DNA of 64,000 nucleotides, taken from positions 248,001 to 312,000 of the forward strand of contig NZ_JRLF01000012.1 of the NCBI RefSeq assembly GCF_001404985.1, written 5' to 3'. This document shows positions 36,298 to 45,400 of this stretch, piece by piece; positions within the stretch are counted from its first letter, which is position 1; every line of letters starts with the position of its first letter. Below the pieces are notes generated by a model. It was not told the origin of the DNA and searched no databases. It saw only the letters and a program-made list of their open reading frames with translations. Made by a program: the position numbers and the translations under genes. Source of the DNA: Flavobacterium aquidurense (GTDB lineage: Bacteria > Bacteroidota > Bacteroidia > Flavobacteriales > Flavobacteriaceae).

Positions 36298-36519
36298 TTA
36301 TATGATATAAATTAAAAATGTTATGATTCCTGTAAATGCAATTAATACGACACATCCGCTATTTTGATATCTTAATCCGGATATACCGGTTTTGGTAGAA
36401 TAACCGCTTTTGCTAAATGTTCCCATTCTTGTTCTTAAACTTGGAGAAATTCCGGATTTACTTATGTTAAACCCAAGTCCTCCTCCAAGTTTTATCCTTT
36501 TTTGAAATCGAAAGCCCAT
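36298..36519 (-). CDS. DUF4236 protein
   Basis: 73 residues, MGFRFQKRIKLGGGLGFNISKSGISPSLRTRMGTFS..., the short conserved N-terminal domain known as DUF4236, with a C-terminal TM helix (GCVVLIAFTGIITFLIYII). First gene of the tight five-gene operon ending with the vWA lipoprotein. Molecular role unknown. Confidence 0.85.
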   Translation of the reverse strand: MGFRFQKRIKLGGGLGFNISKSGISPSLRTRMGTFSKSGYSTKTGISGLRYQNSGCVVLIAFTGIITFLIYII

Positions 36520-36609
36520 GATTTTTAAGTTTAGTTAATTAAAGTTTTTCTAATTTTAAAAACTTCTCTTGACGTTTACTTTTTCCATGTCAATCGAAGT
36601 CAGAGGATA

Positions 36610-36768
36610 TTATTTCCTTTTTTTGTAGTGATTATTGGTACTTGAGTTTTTATATTTCCCTCCTTTATGAGAACTCCCTTTTCCACTTTTGTAGTGACCA
36701 CTTTGAGCTTCAATACTACCTCCTAAAACCAGGAAGAATAAACTAAATAAAACGACTAATTTTTTCAT
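36610..36768 (-). CDS. Small secreted basic peptide
   Basis: 52-residue gene found by direct translation. Signal peptide MKKLVVLFSLFFLVLGGSIEAQ, then a 30-residue mature peptide very rich in Lys, Gly, Ser, His and Tyr: SGHYKSGKGSSHKGGKYKNS...HYKKRK. I have seen this KGGSSHKGGKYKN type in other flavobacteria. Strongly cationic (possible DNA-, polysaccharide- or metal-binding). It precedes the DUF4236 operon by 90 bases and has a TTTAYGG-family palindrome 57 bases upstream. Function unknown. Confidence 0.65.
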   Translation of the reverse strand: MKKLVVLFSLFFLVLGGSIEAQSGHYKSGKGSSHKGGKYKNSSTNNHYKKRK

Positions 36769-36824
36769 AATTTTAAATTTAAATTGATTTATAATTCAAA
36801 CTTAAACCTATTTGAAACCAGTAT

Positions 36825-36842
36825 TTTACGGAAATCCATAAT
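36825..36842. promoter_or_regulatory. TTTAYGG-family palindrome, copy 3
   Basis: TTTACGGAAATCCATAAT, 57 bp upstream of the small basic peptide gene and preceded by ACCAGTAT, as at copy 2. Compared with copies 1 and 2 it carries one imperfect half-site. Confidence 0.5.
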
Positions 36843-36866
36843 CAGCAATTTTTTAAATTCAGGCAA

Positions 36867-36893
36867 TAAAAAAAGCTCCCGAAGGAGCTTTTA
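36867..36893 (-). terminator. Intrinsic terminator of the response-regulator operon
   Basis: AAAAGCTCC-CGAA-GGAGCTTTT: 9-bp stem with a tight loop, with a T run on the minus strand. It follows the response-regulator gene by 29 bases. Confidence 0.85.
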
Positions 36894-36921
36894 AAATTTA
36901 TAATTCTATGATAATGAGATT

Positions 36922-37590
36922 TTAAATAATCCCCATATCTTTTACGATAGAAACCAAATGAACGGTATTATTTGCTTTAAAAAAGTCTTTCAATTTCGAA
37001 AGCCTTTTTTCCATCGCACTTTTGCTATTGGGTTTTACACCTAAGTCTTTAAATATTTGTATGATTTCATCTTGCGGAGTTCCGGATGATAAATGTTTTA
37101 AGATCTTAATATCGAGATCGTCTATTTCGAAATTGCTTTTTTCCTGCAATGCAGAGGCAACTTCGGGCGAAATATATTTTGCTTCAGAGGTAGAAATGAG
37201 ATTGATTGCTTTTTTTAATTCTTCAATACTGGTTAAACCTTTTAATACAAAACCATCAATATCTGCATTATCAAAAAGAGATTTAATCCGGTAACTTTTA
37301 TCTTCTACAGAATAGGCAATGATTTTAATATCAGGTTGTAATTCCCGAACCTTTTGGACCAGTTCGTCACCATTGGCAATTTTTACTTCTCGATGATCTG
37401 TCTTGAACGAAAGATCACTAATCAATAAATCATAAGGTTCATTTTTATTAATAGCGGCACGTATTTTCAAAAACGCATCATCACAATACTTTGAATGTTG
37501 AAAATCAACAATATTTAAATCTTTTAAAACTTGCTCAATTCCTAAACTGATAGCATCAAGATCTTCGGCTATTATTACTTTTTTAAACAT
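36922..37590 (-). CDS. Response regulator of the TPR-kinase module
   Basis: 222 residues. The receiver domain (1-125) has the acidic pocket IIAEDLD, phospho-acceptor Asp59 (LLISDLSF) and the K site (DGFVLKG). The C-terminal domain (about 150-222) has IDDLDIKILKHLSSGTPQDEI and KSAMEKRLSKLKDFF, a helix-turn-helix of the LuxR/NarL kind but divergent. It begins 6 bases after the kinase gene. It may also serve the orphan paralogous kinase at 19938, because the kinase domains are so alike; that is inference. Confidence 0.88.
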   Translation of the reverse strand: MFKKVIIAEDLDAISLGIEQVLKDLNIVDFQHSKYCDDAFLKIRAAINKNEPYDLLISDLSFKTDHREVKIANGDELVQKVRELQPDIKIIAYSVEDKSYRIKSLFDNADIDGFVLKGLTSIEELKKAINLISTSEAKYISPEVASALQEKSNFEIDDLDIKILKHLSSGTPQDEIIQIFKDLGVKPNSKSAMEKRLSKLKDFFKANNTVHLVSIVKDMGII

Positions 37591-37596
37591 AGGCTT

Positions 37597-39300
37597 TTAT
37601 TTAGGCAGTGTTATTTTTACTTTGAATCCTTTTTCTGGTTCAGTGTCAAAAGTAATAGTTCCTTTTATGGATAAAATACGGTTTTCCATATTTTGCAAAC
37701 CATTTTTTACAATTTGATCTTTTTCGCAGCCTTTTCCGTTATCGGTATAATCAATAAAAACTATTTTTCCGTTACTTTCAAACTTTACAACAACCAGCGA
37801 TGCCTGACTATGCTTCTTCATATTCACCATTAACTCTTGTAAAATTCTCTGAATGGTAACCTTTTTAATAGTGTCGACTAATTCCCAATTTACTTTTTCG
37901 ATATTATTAATAATCACATTTGTATTGTTACTATTGTAGGTCGAAAGCATTTCTTTTAGATTAACCGAATAATTTATTCCGGTATCGATACTATTGTTTT
38001 CTCTCGAAATTCCACGAACGCGGGTATAAATGTGATTCAGTTTTTGAAGCAGGTTTTCTTTTATTTCCTCTTTAGTCAAAGATTGCGTTTGTGTAAAAGT
38101 CATGGCATTAAAAACATCATTTGCCAACTCATCATGAATATCTTTTGCAATTCTGGTTTCGGTATCGTAGGCAGTTTTTATTTTCTCAATCCTGTTTCGG
38201 TTTTGGTAAAATTTTCTGAGATATAATAATAAAAGTAGAAGAGAGGCAACGCCAATTATTAAAAATATTCTTTGATATTTTGCTTCTTGTAAGGATAATT
38301 CATTTTCTGCTTTTTCTAAACGCAGTTTCTGGTTTTCGTCTTTTTCTTTTTTAGAATCGTATTTTATTTTGGCAAACTTGTTTTTAAAATTGTTTCTAAT
38401 CTTAATGATGCTGTCATTTAAGAAAACATATTTTTGCGCATATTCTGTAGTATGAATGCTGGAAGTATTTGAAATTAAAAAAGATAATGATTCCAGGCGT
38501 TCATCAATACTGTGCAATTTTGTAGCAATTTGATATGCCGTTTTAGCATATTGATGAGATTTATCAGGATTTGTTTTCGAGTAATATTCTGCAAGATGTA
38601 TATTGCTTTCTATGCTACTGTAAGTATCGTTGATTTTATTACGCAGGTTAAAACTATCTTGCATTAATAAAAGCCCTTTTTCTGGTAAACCTTTTTTAAA
38701 GTATGCATAACCCAAATTGTCTAAAATTCTGGCTTTATTAGAAGGGTTTTCTTCAATAAGCTTTTTGTTTAATACAGATTCCAAAATTTTAATGGCTTCA
38801 TCATATTTCTTTTGCTCAATAAATACAACAGAAATATTGTTTAACGGATATTGTTTTGATGCTTCGTCTGTACAATCTTTTAAAGCTTCTTTATAATAAA
38901 AAATAGCATCATTATATAAGGATAGTTCTTTATCTGCAATGCCAAAGAAATTATTAATAGCCGCACTATAAATATCTTTCTTCTTAATATAAGGTAATGC
39001 TTCGGTTAAAGTTTCTTTACTACCGTAATAATCTCCATTTATTTGCTGGATAGAAGCCATTTGAATGAGATTGTAGACAATATTACTACTGTCTTTTGTA
39101 GCTTCAAATGCTATTTTTGATTTATTAAAATAGTAAAAAGCACTATTAAAGTTTTTATTTTCAAGAGTAGAGATTCCTTTTTCCCTTAAACTATAACCTT
39201 CCTCAGATACTTTGTTTTTATGTATTGATGGTGTTGTTGTTTCTTTACAAGAAAGGACAAGTAAGAAAATAATAAAACAAAAAAACGGGGACCGTAGCAT
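37597..39300 (-). CDS. TPR sensor histidine kinase with adjacent response regulator
   Basis: 567-residue kinase, same plan as the one at 19938: lipoprotein-type start LVLSCKET, TPR-like sensor (YYGSKETLTEAL, LGYAYFKKGLPEKGLLL), coiled coil, TM (about 340-362), KDIHDELANDVF (His389) and the HATPase domain (ELMVNMKKHSQASL; DNGKGCE). Partner regulator 6 bases downstream, 57-residue lipoprotein 50 bases upstream, conserved leader before that. The kinase family (HisKA_3) controls LuxR-type regulators. Confidence 0.9.
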   Translation of the reverse strand: MLRSPFFCFIIFLLVLSCKETTTPSIHKNKVSEEGYSLREKGISTLENKNFNSAFYYFNKSKIAFEATKDSSNIVYNLIQMASIQQINGDYYGSKETLTEALPYIKKKDIYSAAINNFFGIADKELSLYNDAIFYYKEALKDCTDEASKQYPLNNISVVFIEQKKYDEAIKILESVLNKKLIEENPSNKARILDNLGYAYFKKGLPEKGLLLMQDSFNLRNKINDTYSSIESNIHLAEYYSKTNPDKSHQYAKTAYQIATKLHSIDERLESLSFLISNTSSIHTTEYAQKYVFLNDSIIKIRNNFKNKFAKIKYDSKKEKDENQKLRLEKAENELSLQEAKYQRIFLIIGVASLLLLLLYLRKFYQNRNRIEKIKTAYDTETRIAKDIHDELANDVFNAMTFTQTQSLTKEEIKENLLQKLNHIYTRVRGISRENNSIDTGINYSVNLKEMLSTYNSNNTNVIINNIEKVNWELVDTIKKVTIQRILQELMVNMKKHSQASLVVVKFESNGKIVFIDYTDNGKGCEKDQIVKNGLQNMENRILSIKGTITFDTEPEKGFKVKITLPK

Positions 39301-39350
39301 AAAAGTTACTTTCCCCGAATTTAGTTATAAATTTATATTAACCAGTATTT

Positions 39351-39524
39351 TTAGTCTGGTTTTTTTGGTGGCGGCACAGGTATCGGTGCATCGCCAGGTC
39401 CATCGGCATATGTTGGTACTGTAGGTTTAACTTCTTTTTTAACCTCATCGTATTCATCAGCTGTGCAAGAAACAACAGTTGTACTCAATAGCGCAAACGC
39501 TCCCAATATAAATAACTTTTTCAT
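39351..39524 (-). CDS. 57-residue lipoprotein with YADGPGD motif, second copy
   Basis: Found by direct translation: lipoprotein signal MKKLFILGAFALLSTTVVSC (Cys20), TADEYDEVKKEVKP, then PTYADGPGDAPIPVPPPKKPD. Same layout as the 58-residue protein at 21721-21897: lipobox, DEY(D/E), a charged linker, then PTYADGPGD and a Pro-rich end. The mature part is only about 37 residues. Placed just before its kinase on the same strand, after the conserved leader. Likely functionally tied to the kinase, possibly as ligand, decoy or periplasmic partner. Confidence 0.75.
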   Translation of the reverse strand: MKKLFILGAFALLSTTVVSCTADEYDEVKKEVKPTVPTYADGPGDAPIPVPPPKKPD

Positions 39525-39745
39525 GTTTTTATAATTTTAAAGTAAGCATGAGTATTGCCGTCCGGAGGTTGTCCGGATCTTGTTAAAGCAATAATCATTT
39601 CGTGTTTTGGGAAGTGAAGTGCGTAGAACTATAAGAGGTTGATTTATACTTCCCAGATAAATCTTGTCTTACGGTTTTCCGTACTTTTAATTGAACTAGT
39701 TTTGTATTTTTGTTTTAATACGATATCGAACAAGAACTAATTCTG
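39525..39745 (-). ncRNA. Conserved structured leader, copy 2
   Basis: Matches copy 1 (21898-22118). Transcript order: GTAAGAC (39672-39666), GGGAAGT (39654-39648), CTCTTAT (39637-39631), ACTTCCC (39615-39609). Segments 2 and 4 pair over 7 bp; 1 and 3 pair over 6 positions including one G-U. The downstream hairpin is 6 bp (TATTGC/GCAATA, 39593-39553). The loop AGTTCTAC-CACTT is kept. An additional dyad TACGG-AAAA-CCGTA occurs only in this copy. Confidence 0.5.
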
Positions 39746-39750
39746 ATACC

Positions 39751-39774
39751 GCAAAGTAACAACGGCTTTGAGCC
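39751..39774 (-). promoter_or_regulatory. Putative promoter of kinase module 2
   Basis: Minus-strand GGCTCAAAG, a few bases, then TTACTTTGC, as at 22124-22146. Upstream on the same strand is a run of TTTTCAGG/TTTTCAAG words (39818-39875), partly shared with module 1. Confidence 0.45.
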
Positions 39775-39879
39775 TGAATTGATAAGGAATTCCGGGATAT
39801 ACTAACTTTCCTGAGATCTCCTGAAAAACTTGAAAAATCCTGGAAAAAAACTTGAAAATCCTGAAAATCCTGAAAGCTT

Positions 39880-40968
39880 ATGGAAAAAAATACCCGAGAA
39901 AATGTTGAAAATGACTATAAAGAAGCTATTAGAGCAAAATATCGTAAAGAAAAAGAAGGAGGGGAATATTATGATTTTTTAGCTGTTCCAGGCCAAGCAA
40001 GTTTAAGGGATTTATGCTGGAAGATTTTTAGATCTAATCCTAAATATGATGATTTGAAAGTATACTTGGATTTTTTTAAGTTTGAATTTGATCCTAAAGA
40101 AGAAAATACTTCAACTACATACACGGATAAATTTAGAAAAGTTGGAACTTTTTACAAAGTAGGGAAAAAGCCTGCAAAAAACAGTACAATAGAATTAGCT
40201 GCAATTTTGGTAGATTTCGAACCAAGACCTTTTAATAAATTTAGAATTCATAATTTATATCCGGATGAAATTCAAAATGAGGATGGGAACAACTCCGAAA
40301 TATCAAATCAACAAAAGGGACAAAGTGAAAGTTCAGGAGATCTGGAAGTTTTTCTTGATGGAAAGGAAAGAGAGAAAGGAATAATAAAAGCAGTAGTTAA
40401 AGAAACGGACAATGAGAATATAAAAGAAGGAGAAGAGGAAGATGAAAAAGTAAAAGAAAGAGAAAGTGAAGAAGAAAGAGAAGAAGAAGGTGAGGAAATA
40501 AGAGAAAGTACTTTTGAAGAAGTAAAACTAAAATCAAAAGCAATTAATGCTTTTGTAACGATTCAAGAAAATCCTCGAATTAAGTTGGGACCAAGAATTA
40601 AGAATACTATAATAGGTCTCACAATAGTTTTATGCATAGGCTTTGCGGTAATCTTTTTTGCATTTCCTGCGAAAGGCTGTATGCAATGGTCTGGTGATCA
40701 TTATGATATTGTAGATTGTGGATTGAAAGCACCAGATAATAACATTGTACTTTTAGATCCGAATCAGATTAATTTGAAAAGGATTAAAGTTTGTGATACA
40801 ACACATTTTTTTAAAAATGGAAAACCTGTTGTATTTTATGCAAGATCTGGAGATTCATTAGAGTGTTTTAATCAAATTGGGCCTCATCCTGAAAGACCAA
40901 CTCAATATTTAAAGCCAATAACACAATATATGATTGGCGAATATATTAGCAATAAACCCTGTAAGTAA
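39880..40968 (+). CDS. Single-TM protein with acidic linker, unknown function
   Basis: 362 residues. The N-terminal soluble domain (1-140) contains YDFLAVPGQASLRDLCWKIF. A highly charged Glu/Lys/Arg linker follows (about 150-225), then one TM helix (about 242-262) and a periplasmic C-terminal domain: CMQWSGDHYDIVDCG...KRIKVCDTTHFFKNGKPVVFYARSGDSLECFN...KPITQYMIGEYI. I recognise this C-terminal domain as recurrent in flavobacteria but know no function for it. It is transcribed away from the kinase module and ends in a strong terminator. Confidence 0.75.
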   Translation: MEKNTRENVENDYKEAIRAKYRKEKEGGEYYDFLAVPGQASLRDLCWKIFRSNPKYDDLKVYLDFFKFEFDPKEENTSTTYTDKFRKVGTFYKVGKKPAKNSTIELAAILVDFEPRPFNKFRIHNLYPDEIQNEDGNNSEISNQQKGQSESSGDLEVFLDGKEREKGIIKAVVKETDNENIKEGEEEDEKVKERESEEEREEEGEEIRESTFEEVKLKSKAINAFVTIQENPRIKLGPRIKNTIIGLTIVLCIGFAVIFFAFPAKGCMQWSGDHYDIVDCGLKAPDNNIVLLDPNQINLKRIKVCDTTHFFKNGKPVVFYARSGDSLECFNQIGPHPERPTQYLKPITQYMIGEYISNKPCK

Positions 40969-40982
40969 TTCTATATTGCAAT

Positions 40983-41024
40983 AAAAAAAGGGCGAGACTT
41001 TATATGAAGTCTCGCCCTTTTTTT
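40983..41024. terminator. Strong bidirectional terminator
   Basis: A7-GGGCGAGACTT-TATATG-AAGTCTCGCCC-T7: perfect 18-bp stem including A/T tracts, between converging genes. Confidence 0.95.
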
Positions 41025-41040
41025 GATAGGTTACTACGGA

Positions 41041-41460
41041 TTATTTTCCGTTTAATATTTTTTCTAAATATTCAACTTTATCTTTTTCAGCCTGCAGTAA
41101 ACGTTCGTAAAGTTTTCTGTTTTCGTCAACAATTTCCATCATTTTATCTAAAGGATTGAACGAACAGCTATTTACGTTTGCATTAAAAACATTACCATTA
41201 ATATCGTTATCACTGACTGTATTAAAAAAATTAATCGCGGCTTCGTCCGAAAAGTTTTTAAGAGCTTCGACGTTTACTCCCAATACTTTTGCTATTTCAA
41301 TAAGTCTTTCTTCTTCTATGGTTTCGCTATTTTCGATAGCAGATATCGATTGTTGACTTATCCCTAAAGCTTGCGCCAAAGCTTCCTGCTTCATATCTCG
41401 AAGTTCACGAATACGGCTGATTTTTCGCCCTATATGATTTGGTTTTGTAAGTGTGCTCAT
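41041..41460 (-). CDS. XRE-family transcriptional regulator
   Basis: 139 residues. HTH_3 domain at about 10-67: GRKISRIRELRDMKQEALAQALGISQQSISAIENSETI...LIEIAKVLGVNVEAL. The C-terminal part includes NGNVFNANVNSCSFNP, a pattern I associate with Bacteroidota XRE regulators, and a coiled coil (DENRKLYERLLQAEKDKVEYLEKIL) for dimerisation. The ATG lies 5 bases after a perfect TAnnTTTG, so the mRNA may be leaderless. Targets unknown; palindromes at 41514-41527 and 41681-41698 are candidate operators. Confidence 0.85.
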   Translation of the reverse strand: MSTLTKPNHIGRKISRIRELRDMKQEALAQALGISQQSISAIENSETIEEERLIEIAKVLGVNVEALKNFSDEAAINFFNTVSDNDINGNVFNANVNSCSFNPLDKMMEIVDENRKLYERLLQAEKDKVEYLEKILNGK

Positions 41461-41464
41461 AATT

Positions 41465-41472
41465 CAAAGATA
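41465..41472 (-). promoter_or_regulatory. TAnnTTTG element of the XRE gene
   Basis: Minus-strand TATCTTTG ending four bases before the ATG at 41460. Transcription would begin at or next to the start codon. No clear -33 TTG at the expected distance. Confidence 0.5.
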
Positions 41473-41905
41473 ATAATTAAGTGTAATCTGGCGATGTGTA
41501 AAAAACATCTCAGGTATTGTACGATACAGTCAAACATTAATATCGCTTAAATCTATTAGTTGCCTGACTTGGTGAAGTAAAAATACAATTTTTTGCAGAT
41601 GTAATGAGTATATGCAACAACATGTTTCTATAAAAGCGGTCTTGTTTATTGTATTTTGTTGAAGTAGCTAAAAAATAGTGTTACCTATATATAGGTAAAG
41701 GTGAAAATATTACATATTATGCTTTTCTGAGATAAATACTACTGGATTTGTTGCAGGAATGTTATTTCGTAAAGCATTTCTTTAAACTTATGTGAAATTA
41801 TGTAAATCAAATCGAAAATTATAGAACATTATTCATCGACTTTGAAAGTAATTTAGCATAAATAATTTTAAACAAAATCAAACAATAATTTTTAAAAGAA
41901 ATCAC
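41473..41905. other. Divergent regulatory region between XRE regulator and lipocalin-like gene
   Basis: No gene. It contains a near-palindrome GTATTGTACGATAC (41514-41527), an imperfect dyad GATGT...ACATC (41493-41509) and a perfect 18-bp palindrome at 41681. A plausible regulatory region for the lipoprotein gene at 41906, though I could not fix its promoter. Confidence 0.45.
41681..41698. promoter_or_regulatory. Perfect 18-bp palindrome TTACCTATATATAGGTAA
   Basis: Fully self-complementary, no T run, about 210 bp from the genes on either side. It reads like an operator for a dimeric regulator; the XRE protein next to it is the first candidate. Confidence 0.45.
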
Positions 41906-42322
41906 ATGAAAACTAAAAGAATATTATTCGCAGTATTATTAAGCATCGGTTTATTTGCAACATCTTGTAGTAACGATGACAACGACGGGGAAACAATTGT
42001 ACCAATCCAGGGTAAATATAATTTAAGCCAAACAGGAACAATCATTAACGGACAAGAAGTGTTAATCGACGCTCCTCAAAACGCAAGTGGATGTAACAGA
42101 GATTATTTAGATCTAAGATTGAGCAACACAGCAGTTATTGGTGATTATGACGGAAGCAATTGTGCTTTAACAGAAACTACCGGAACTTATGTAAGATCTC
42201 ACAATGATTTAACTCTTACTGTTGGTACTGTAAGTTCAACAAGTGATATCATGAATCTTACTAACAAAGAATTAAAGATTAAAGATAAAGTTACTGGAGT
42301 AATTACTGTTTATACAAGATAA
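41906..42322 (+). CDS. Lipocalin-like lipoprotein
   Basis: 138 residues with lipoprotein signal MKTKRILFAVLLSIGLFATSC (Cys21) and an Asp/Asn-rich spacer. The mature part fits the short lipocalin-like family common in Bacteroidota: IQGKYNLSQ at the start, a central CNRDYLDLRL...GSNCAL cysteine pair and regularly spaced strands to VITVYTR. It probably binds a small hydrophobic ligand at the outer membrane; ligand unknown. Single gene with its own terminator. Confidence 0.75.
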   Translation: MKTKRILFAVLLSIGLFATSCSNDDNDGETIVPIQGKYNLSQTGTIINGQEVLIDAPQNASGCNRDYLDLRLSNTAVIGDYDGSNCALTETTGTYVRSHNDLTLTVGTVSSTSDIMNLTNKELKIKDKVTGVITVYTR

Positions 42323-42366
42323 TTATAAAGTAAATTTTCTTAATTCTTTGAGAGGATTAAAAAAAT

Positions 42367-42404
42367 AAAAACGGAAATGACTTTTTTAAAGTTATTTCCG
42401 TTTT
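42367..42404. terminator. Bidirectional terminator
   Basis: AAAACGGAAAT-G-ACTTT / AAAGT-T-ATTTCCGTTTT with one mismatch and long A and T tracts, between the converging lipocalin-like and PAS-kinase genes. Confidence 0.85.
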
Positions 42405-42408
42405 TTTT

Positions 42409-45400
42409 TTAGTTTAGATTTTGAACTACAGGAATGTAAATGTCGAATGTAGCTCCTTTATTTTTTTCTCCCGTTGCGGTGATAACTCCATTATGGTTTT
42501 CTACAATTTTTTTTACGATTGCCAGTCCAATTCCTGTTCCGGTATATTCTAGTTTTCCGTGTAAACGCTGAAAAACTTCGAATATTTTTTTGTTGTATTG
42601 CGGTTCAAAACCTATTCCGTTATCAGAGATACTAATATGGCAATATTCTAATTCTTTAGATAAAACGTCATGGTTTAAATCTTCGCCTTTGGCAAATTCA
42701 CAATTTATTTTTATTACGGTACGAATATCAGGATTCGAAAATTTAAGCGAATTACTGGCCAGATTGTATAATAATTGTCTAAACTGAAACGGAATTATAC
42801 TTACTTCGCACGTTTGGTTACTTTCGATTATGGCTCCTTTTTGCTCCAGTTCTTCTTTTAGATCTTCTTTTACGGCATCGATAATTGTAGAAATATTTAC
42901 TTTTTCATATTTTCTTTCCTGAATATTGGTTCTTGAGTACGAGAGTAAATCATTGATAAGGGTTTGCATTCGCTGTGCAGCATTTTGCATACGCAGGAAT
43001 TTATCTTTTCCTGAATCGGATAGATTCTGAGATTCTTTCTCGATAATCTGGGTGGCAAATGTTTGAATTTTACGCAAAGGTTCCTGTAAATCGTGACTCG
43101 AAATATAGGCAAACGACTGAAGTTCTTTGTTCATTTGCTCCAGTTCTACATTTTTTTGTTCGAGTTCTTTTGTACGCTCCGTAACTTGCTTTTCGAGTTC
43201 CTGCGTAAATGCCTTTTCTGTCTGGATATCAGTAAATGCACCAACCCATTTAATAATTTTATTGTCTTTATTCAAAACCGGTTCACCAATAACGGTGTGC
43301 CATCTATATGTTCCATCTTTTTTCAGGACCCTGACATCTGTTTTATATAATTCTCCGGTTTCAAGGCTGTGTTTCCAGACTCTGGTATTTTCTTCAAAAT
43401 CAGCAGGATGAATCATAGCTTTCCATTCTGCTTCGCCATTTGGTATTATTCCGGTATATTCCATCCATTTGCCTGAGGTAAACAAAGCATTTCCTTTTTC
43501 ATCTGTTTCCCAAATAAGCTGCGGGATACTTTCTGTTAAGGAACGGAATCTTTTTTCGCTTTCTTCGATTTTTTTTCGGGCTTCTACTTTTTCAGTTACA
43601 TCAATCAACGTTATTTTTATTCCTGAAATGGTATCGTCTAATTCGCGTTGCGGTGCATATTCAAAATCAATATACATTTTATGTTCGATGTTATCATGAT
43701 TTAAATAAAATAACGATTCTGATTCTGAATGTACATTTCCGGTGGTGTAAACTTCATTTAAAAGTTTGGCATATTTTTGCTTTTTAAGTTCGGGAAAAAC
43801 GTCTAATATTTTTTTACCCTGAACATCGCTTTCATTTTTTCTCCAGATCGTTTTCAAAAGTGCCGCATTGGCCATTTCGATTACCATGTCCTGGCCTTTT
43901 AGGATTGCTTTTGGTACAGGAGATTCCATTACCAGTTTTCGAAATCTTTTTTCGCTGGCTTCAAGTTCCTGCTGATGGTTTTTTTCATCAGTAATATCTC
44001 TTACGGTACCTAATAATTTTTCAGGATTGTGGTCTGAATCATAAAACATTTTTCCTTTGGCTTCAACCCAATGAATCGATTGATCATCCCATATTACCCT
44101 GGCTTCATAATGAATGTTTCCTAAAGTAATGGCCTCTTTAAAAGCTTTCTCGCGTATGTGCAAATCATCCGGATGCACATGGCTAAGAAGTTGGGCGTGA
44201 GTTAAATATTCTTGTTCTTTGTAACCGGTAACAATTTCAAGATATCGGTTAGAATATTGAAGATCTTTTGTTTTTAATACAAGTTCCCAGGTTCCTAATT
44301 CGCTGGCTTCGACTATAATATTCAGCCTTTCTTCGTTTATTTCTGTTTTTTTTCTGGCTTCAACTTTTTCAGTAACTTCAGTTACAGTAACGATAATACC
44401 TGAAATTTCTCCATTTTGTTCTTTTAAAGGATGATATAGAAAATCAAAATAGAAAATTTCCTGTTTTCCATGTCGGTTTAACGGAATTGGTAATTCATTT
44501 CCATGAAAAGGAATTCCGGTTTGCAAAACGGTATCGAGTAGGGAACTAACGGCTTGTTTTACTTCCGGCAAGGAATCGAATAATGGTCTGCCAATAAAAG
44601 TTTTTTCTTCTCTGTCAACCAGTTTCAGATACGCTTCATTGGCCATTTCTACAATATGTTGAGGGCCGCGTAAAATGGTAATTCCAACTGGTGCCTGCTT
44701 AACCGTATTTCTAAAACGCTTGTCAGCTTCTTCAATTTTTTGTCTTGCAAAAACCTGCGGTGTATTATCCAGGACCCAGATTGCAATCTTGGTTACTTTG
44801 CCATCAATATTTTTTAGCGGCGCATATACAAAAGTCACATATATAGTTTCTTCTTTTCCGTGCCTGATCAGGTTCATTTGTACCTCATTTGCATAAAACG
44901 GATTCCCTTCATCAATTACTTTTTGAAGCTCAGTTTCATAAGCAGATTTTACCTCAGCAAAAGCTTCCCAATAATGTTTTCCCGCAATTTCTTCATATTT
45001 TTTTCCTGCGACTTCAATAAAACTGTCGTTTACAATTTCGCTTACCAAAGTTTCTGCATCTAATACGCAAATACCAATTGGCGATTGCGAGACCATACTG
45101 CGCAAATTTTGTTCGCTTTCTTCAATTTTTTTCTTGGCTAAATTTAGGTCCGTCAAATCGACCCCGGTATTCATGACACCGTATACATTACCGTTTATAT
45201 CATATATAGGCGTTAAACTGTAATTAAAATAATAAGTATGTAGTTTTCCGTCGACAGTAAGATCAAGAGGGGTATTCTTTGTATGAAAAGATTTTCCGCT
45301 CGTTAATACTTCACTAATTTGTTCAAAAACCAATTGATTATCGAGTTCCGGAACAACATCTTTAAATGATTTTCCGATAACGTCATTTCCTTTTCCCCAT

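Noticed and set aside
39666..39684. TACGG-TTTT-CCGTA dyad as a fourth member of the TTTAYGG palindrome family
   Set aside because: Spacing between half-sites is four bases rather than two, and it is not present in the other leader copy.
39818..39877. CCTGAAAA/ACTTGAAAA words as a CRISPR-like array
   Set aside because: Units are 8-11 bases, degenerate and without spacers; simple low-complexity repeats or activator sites.
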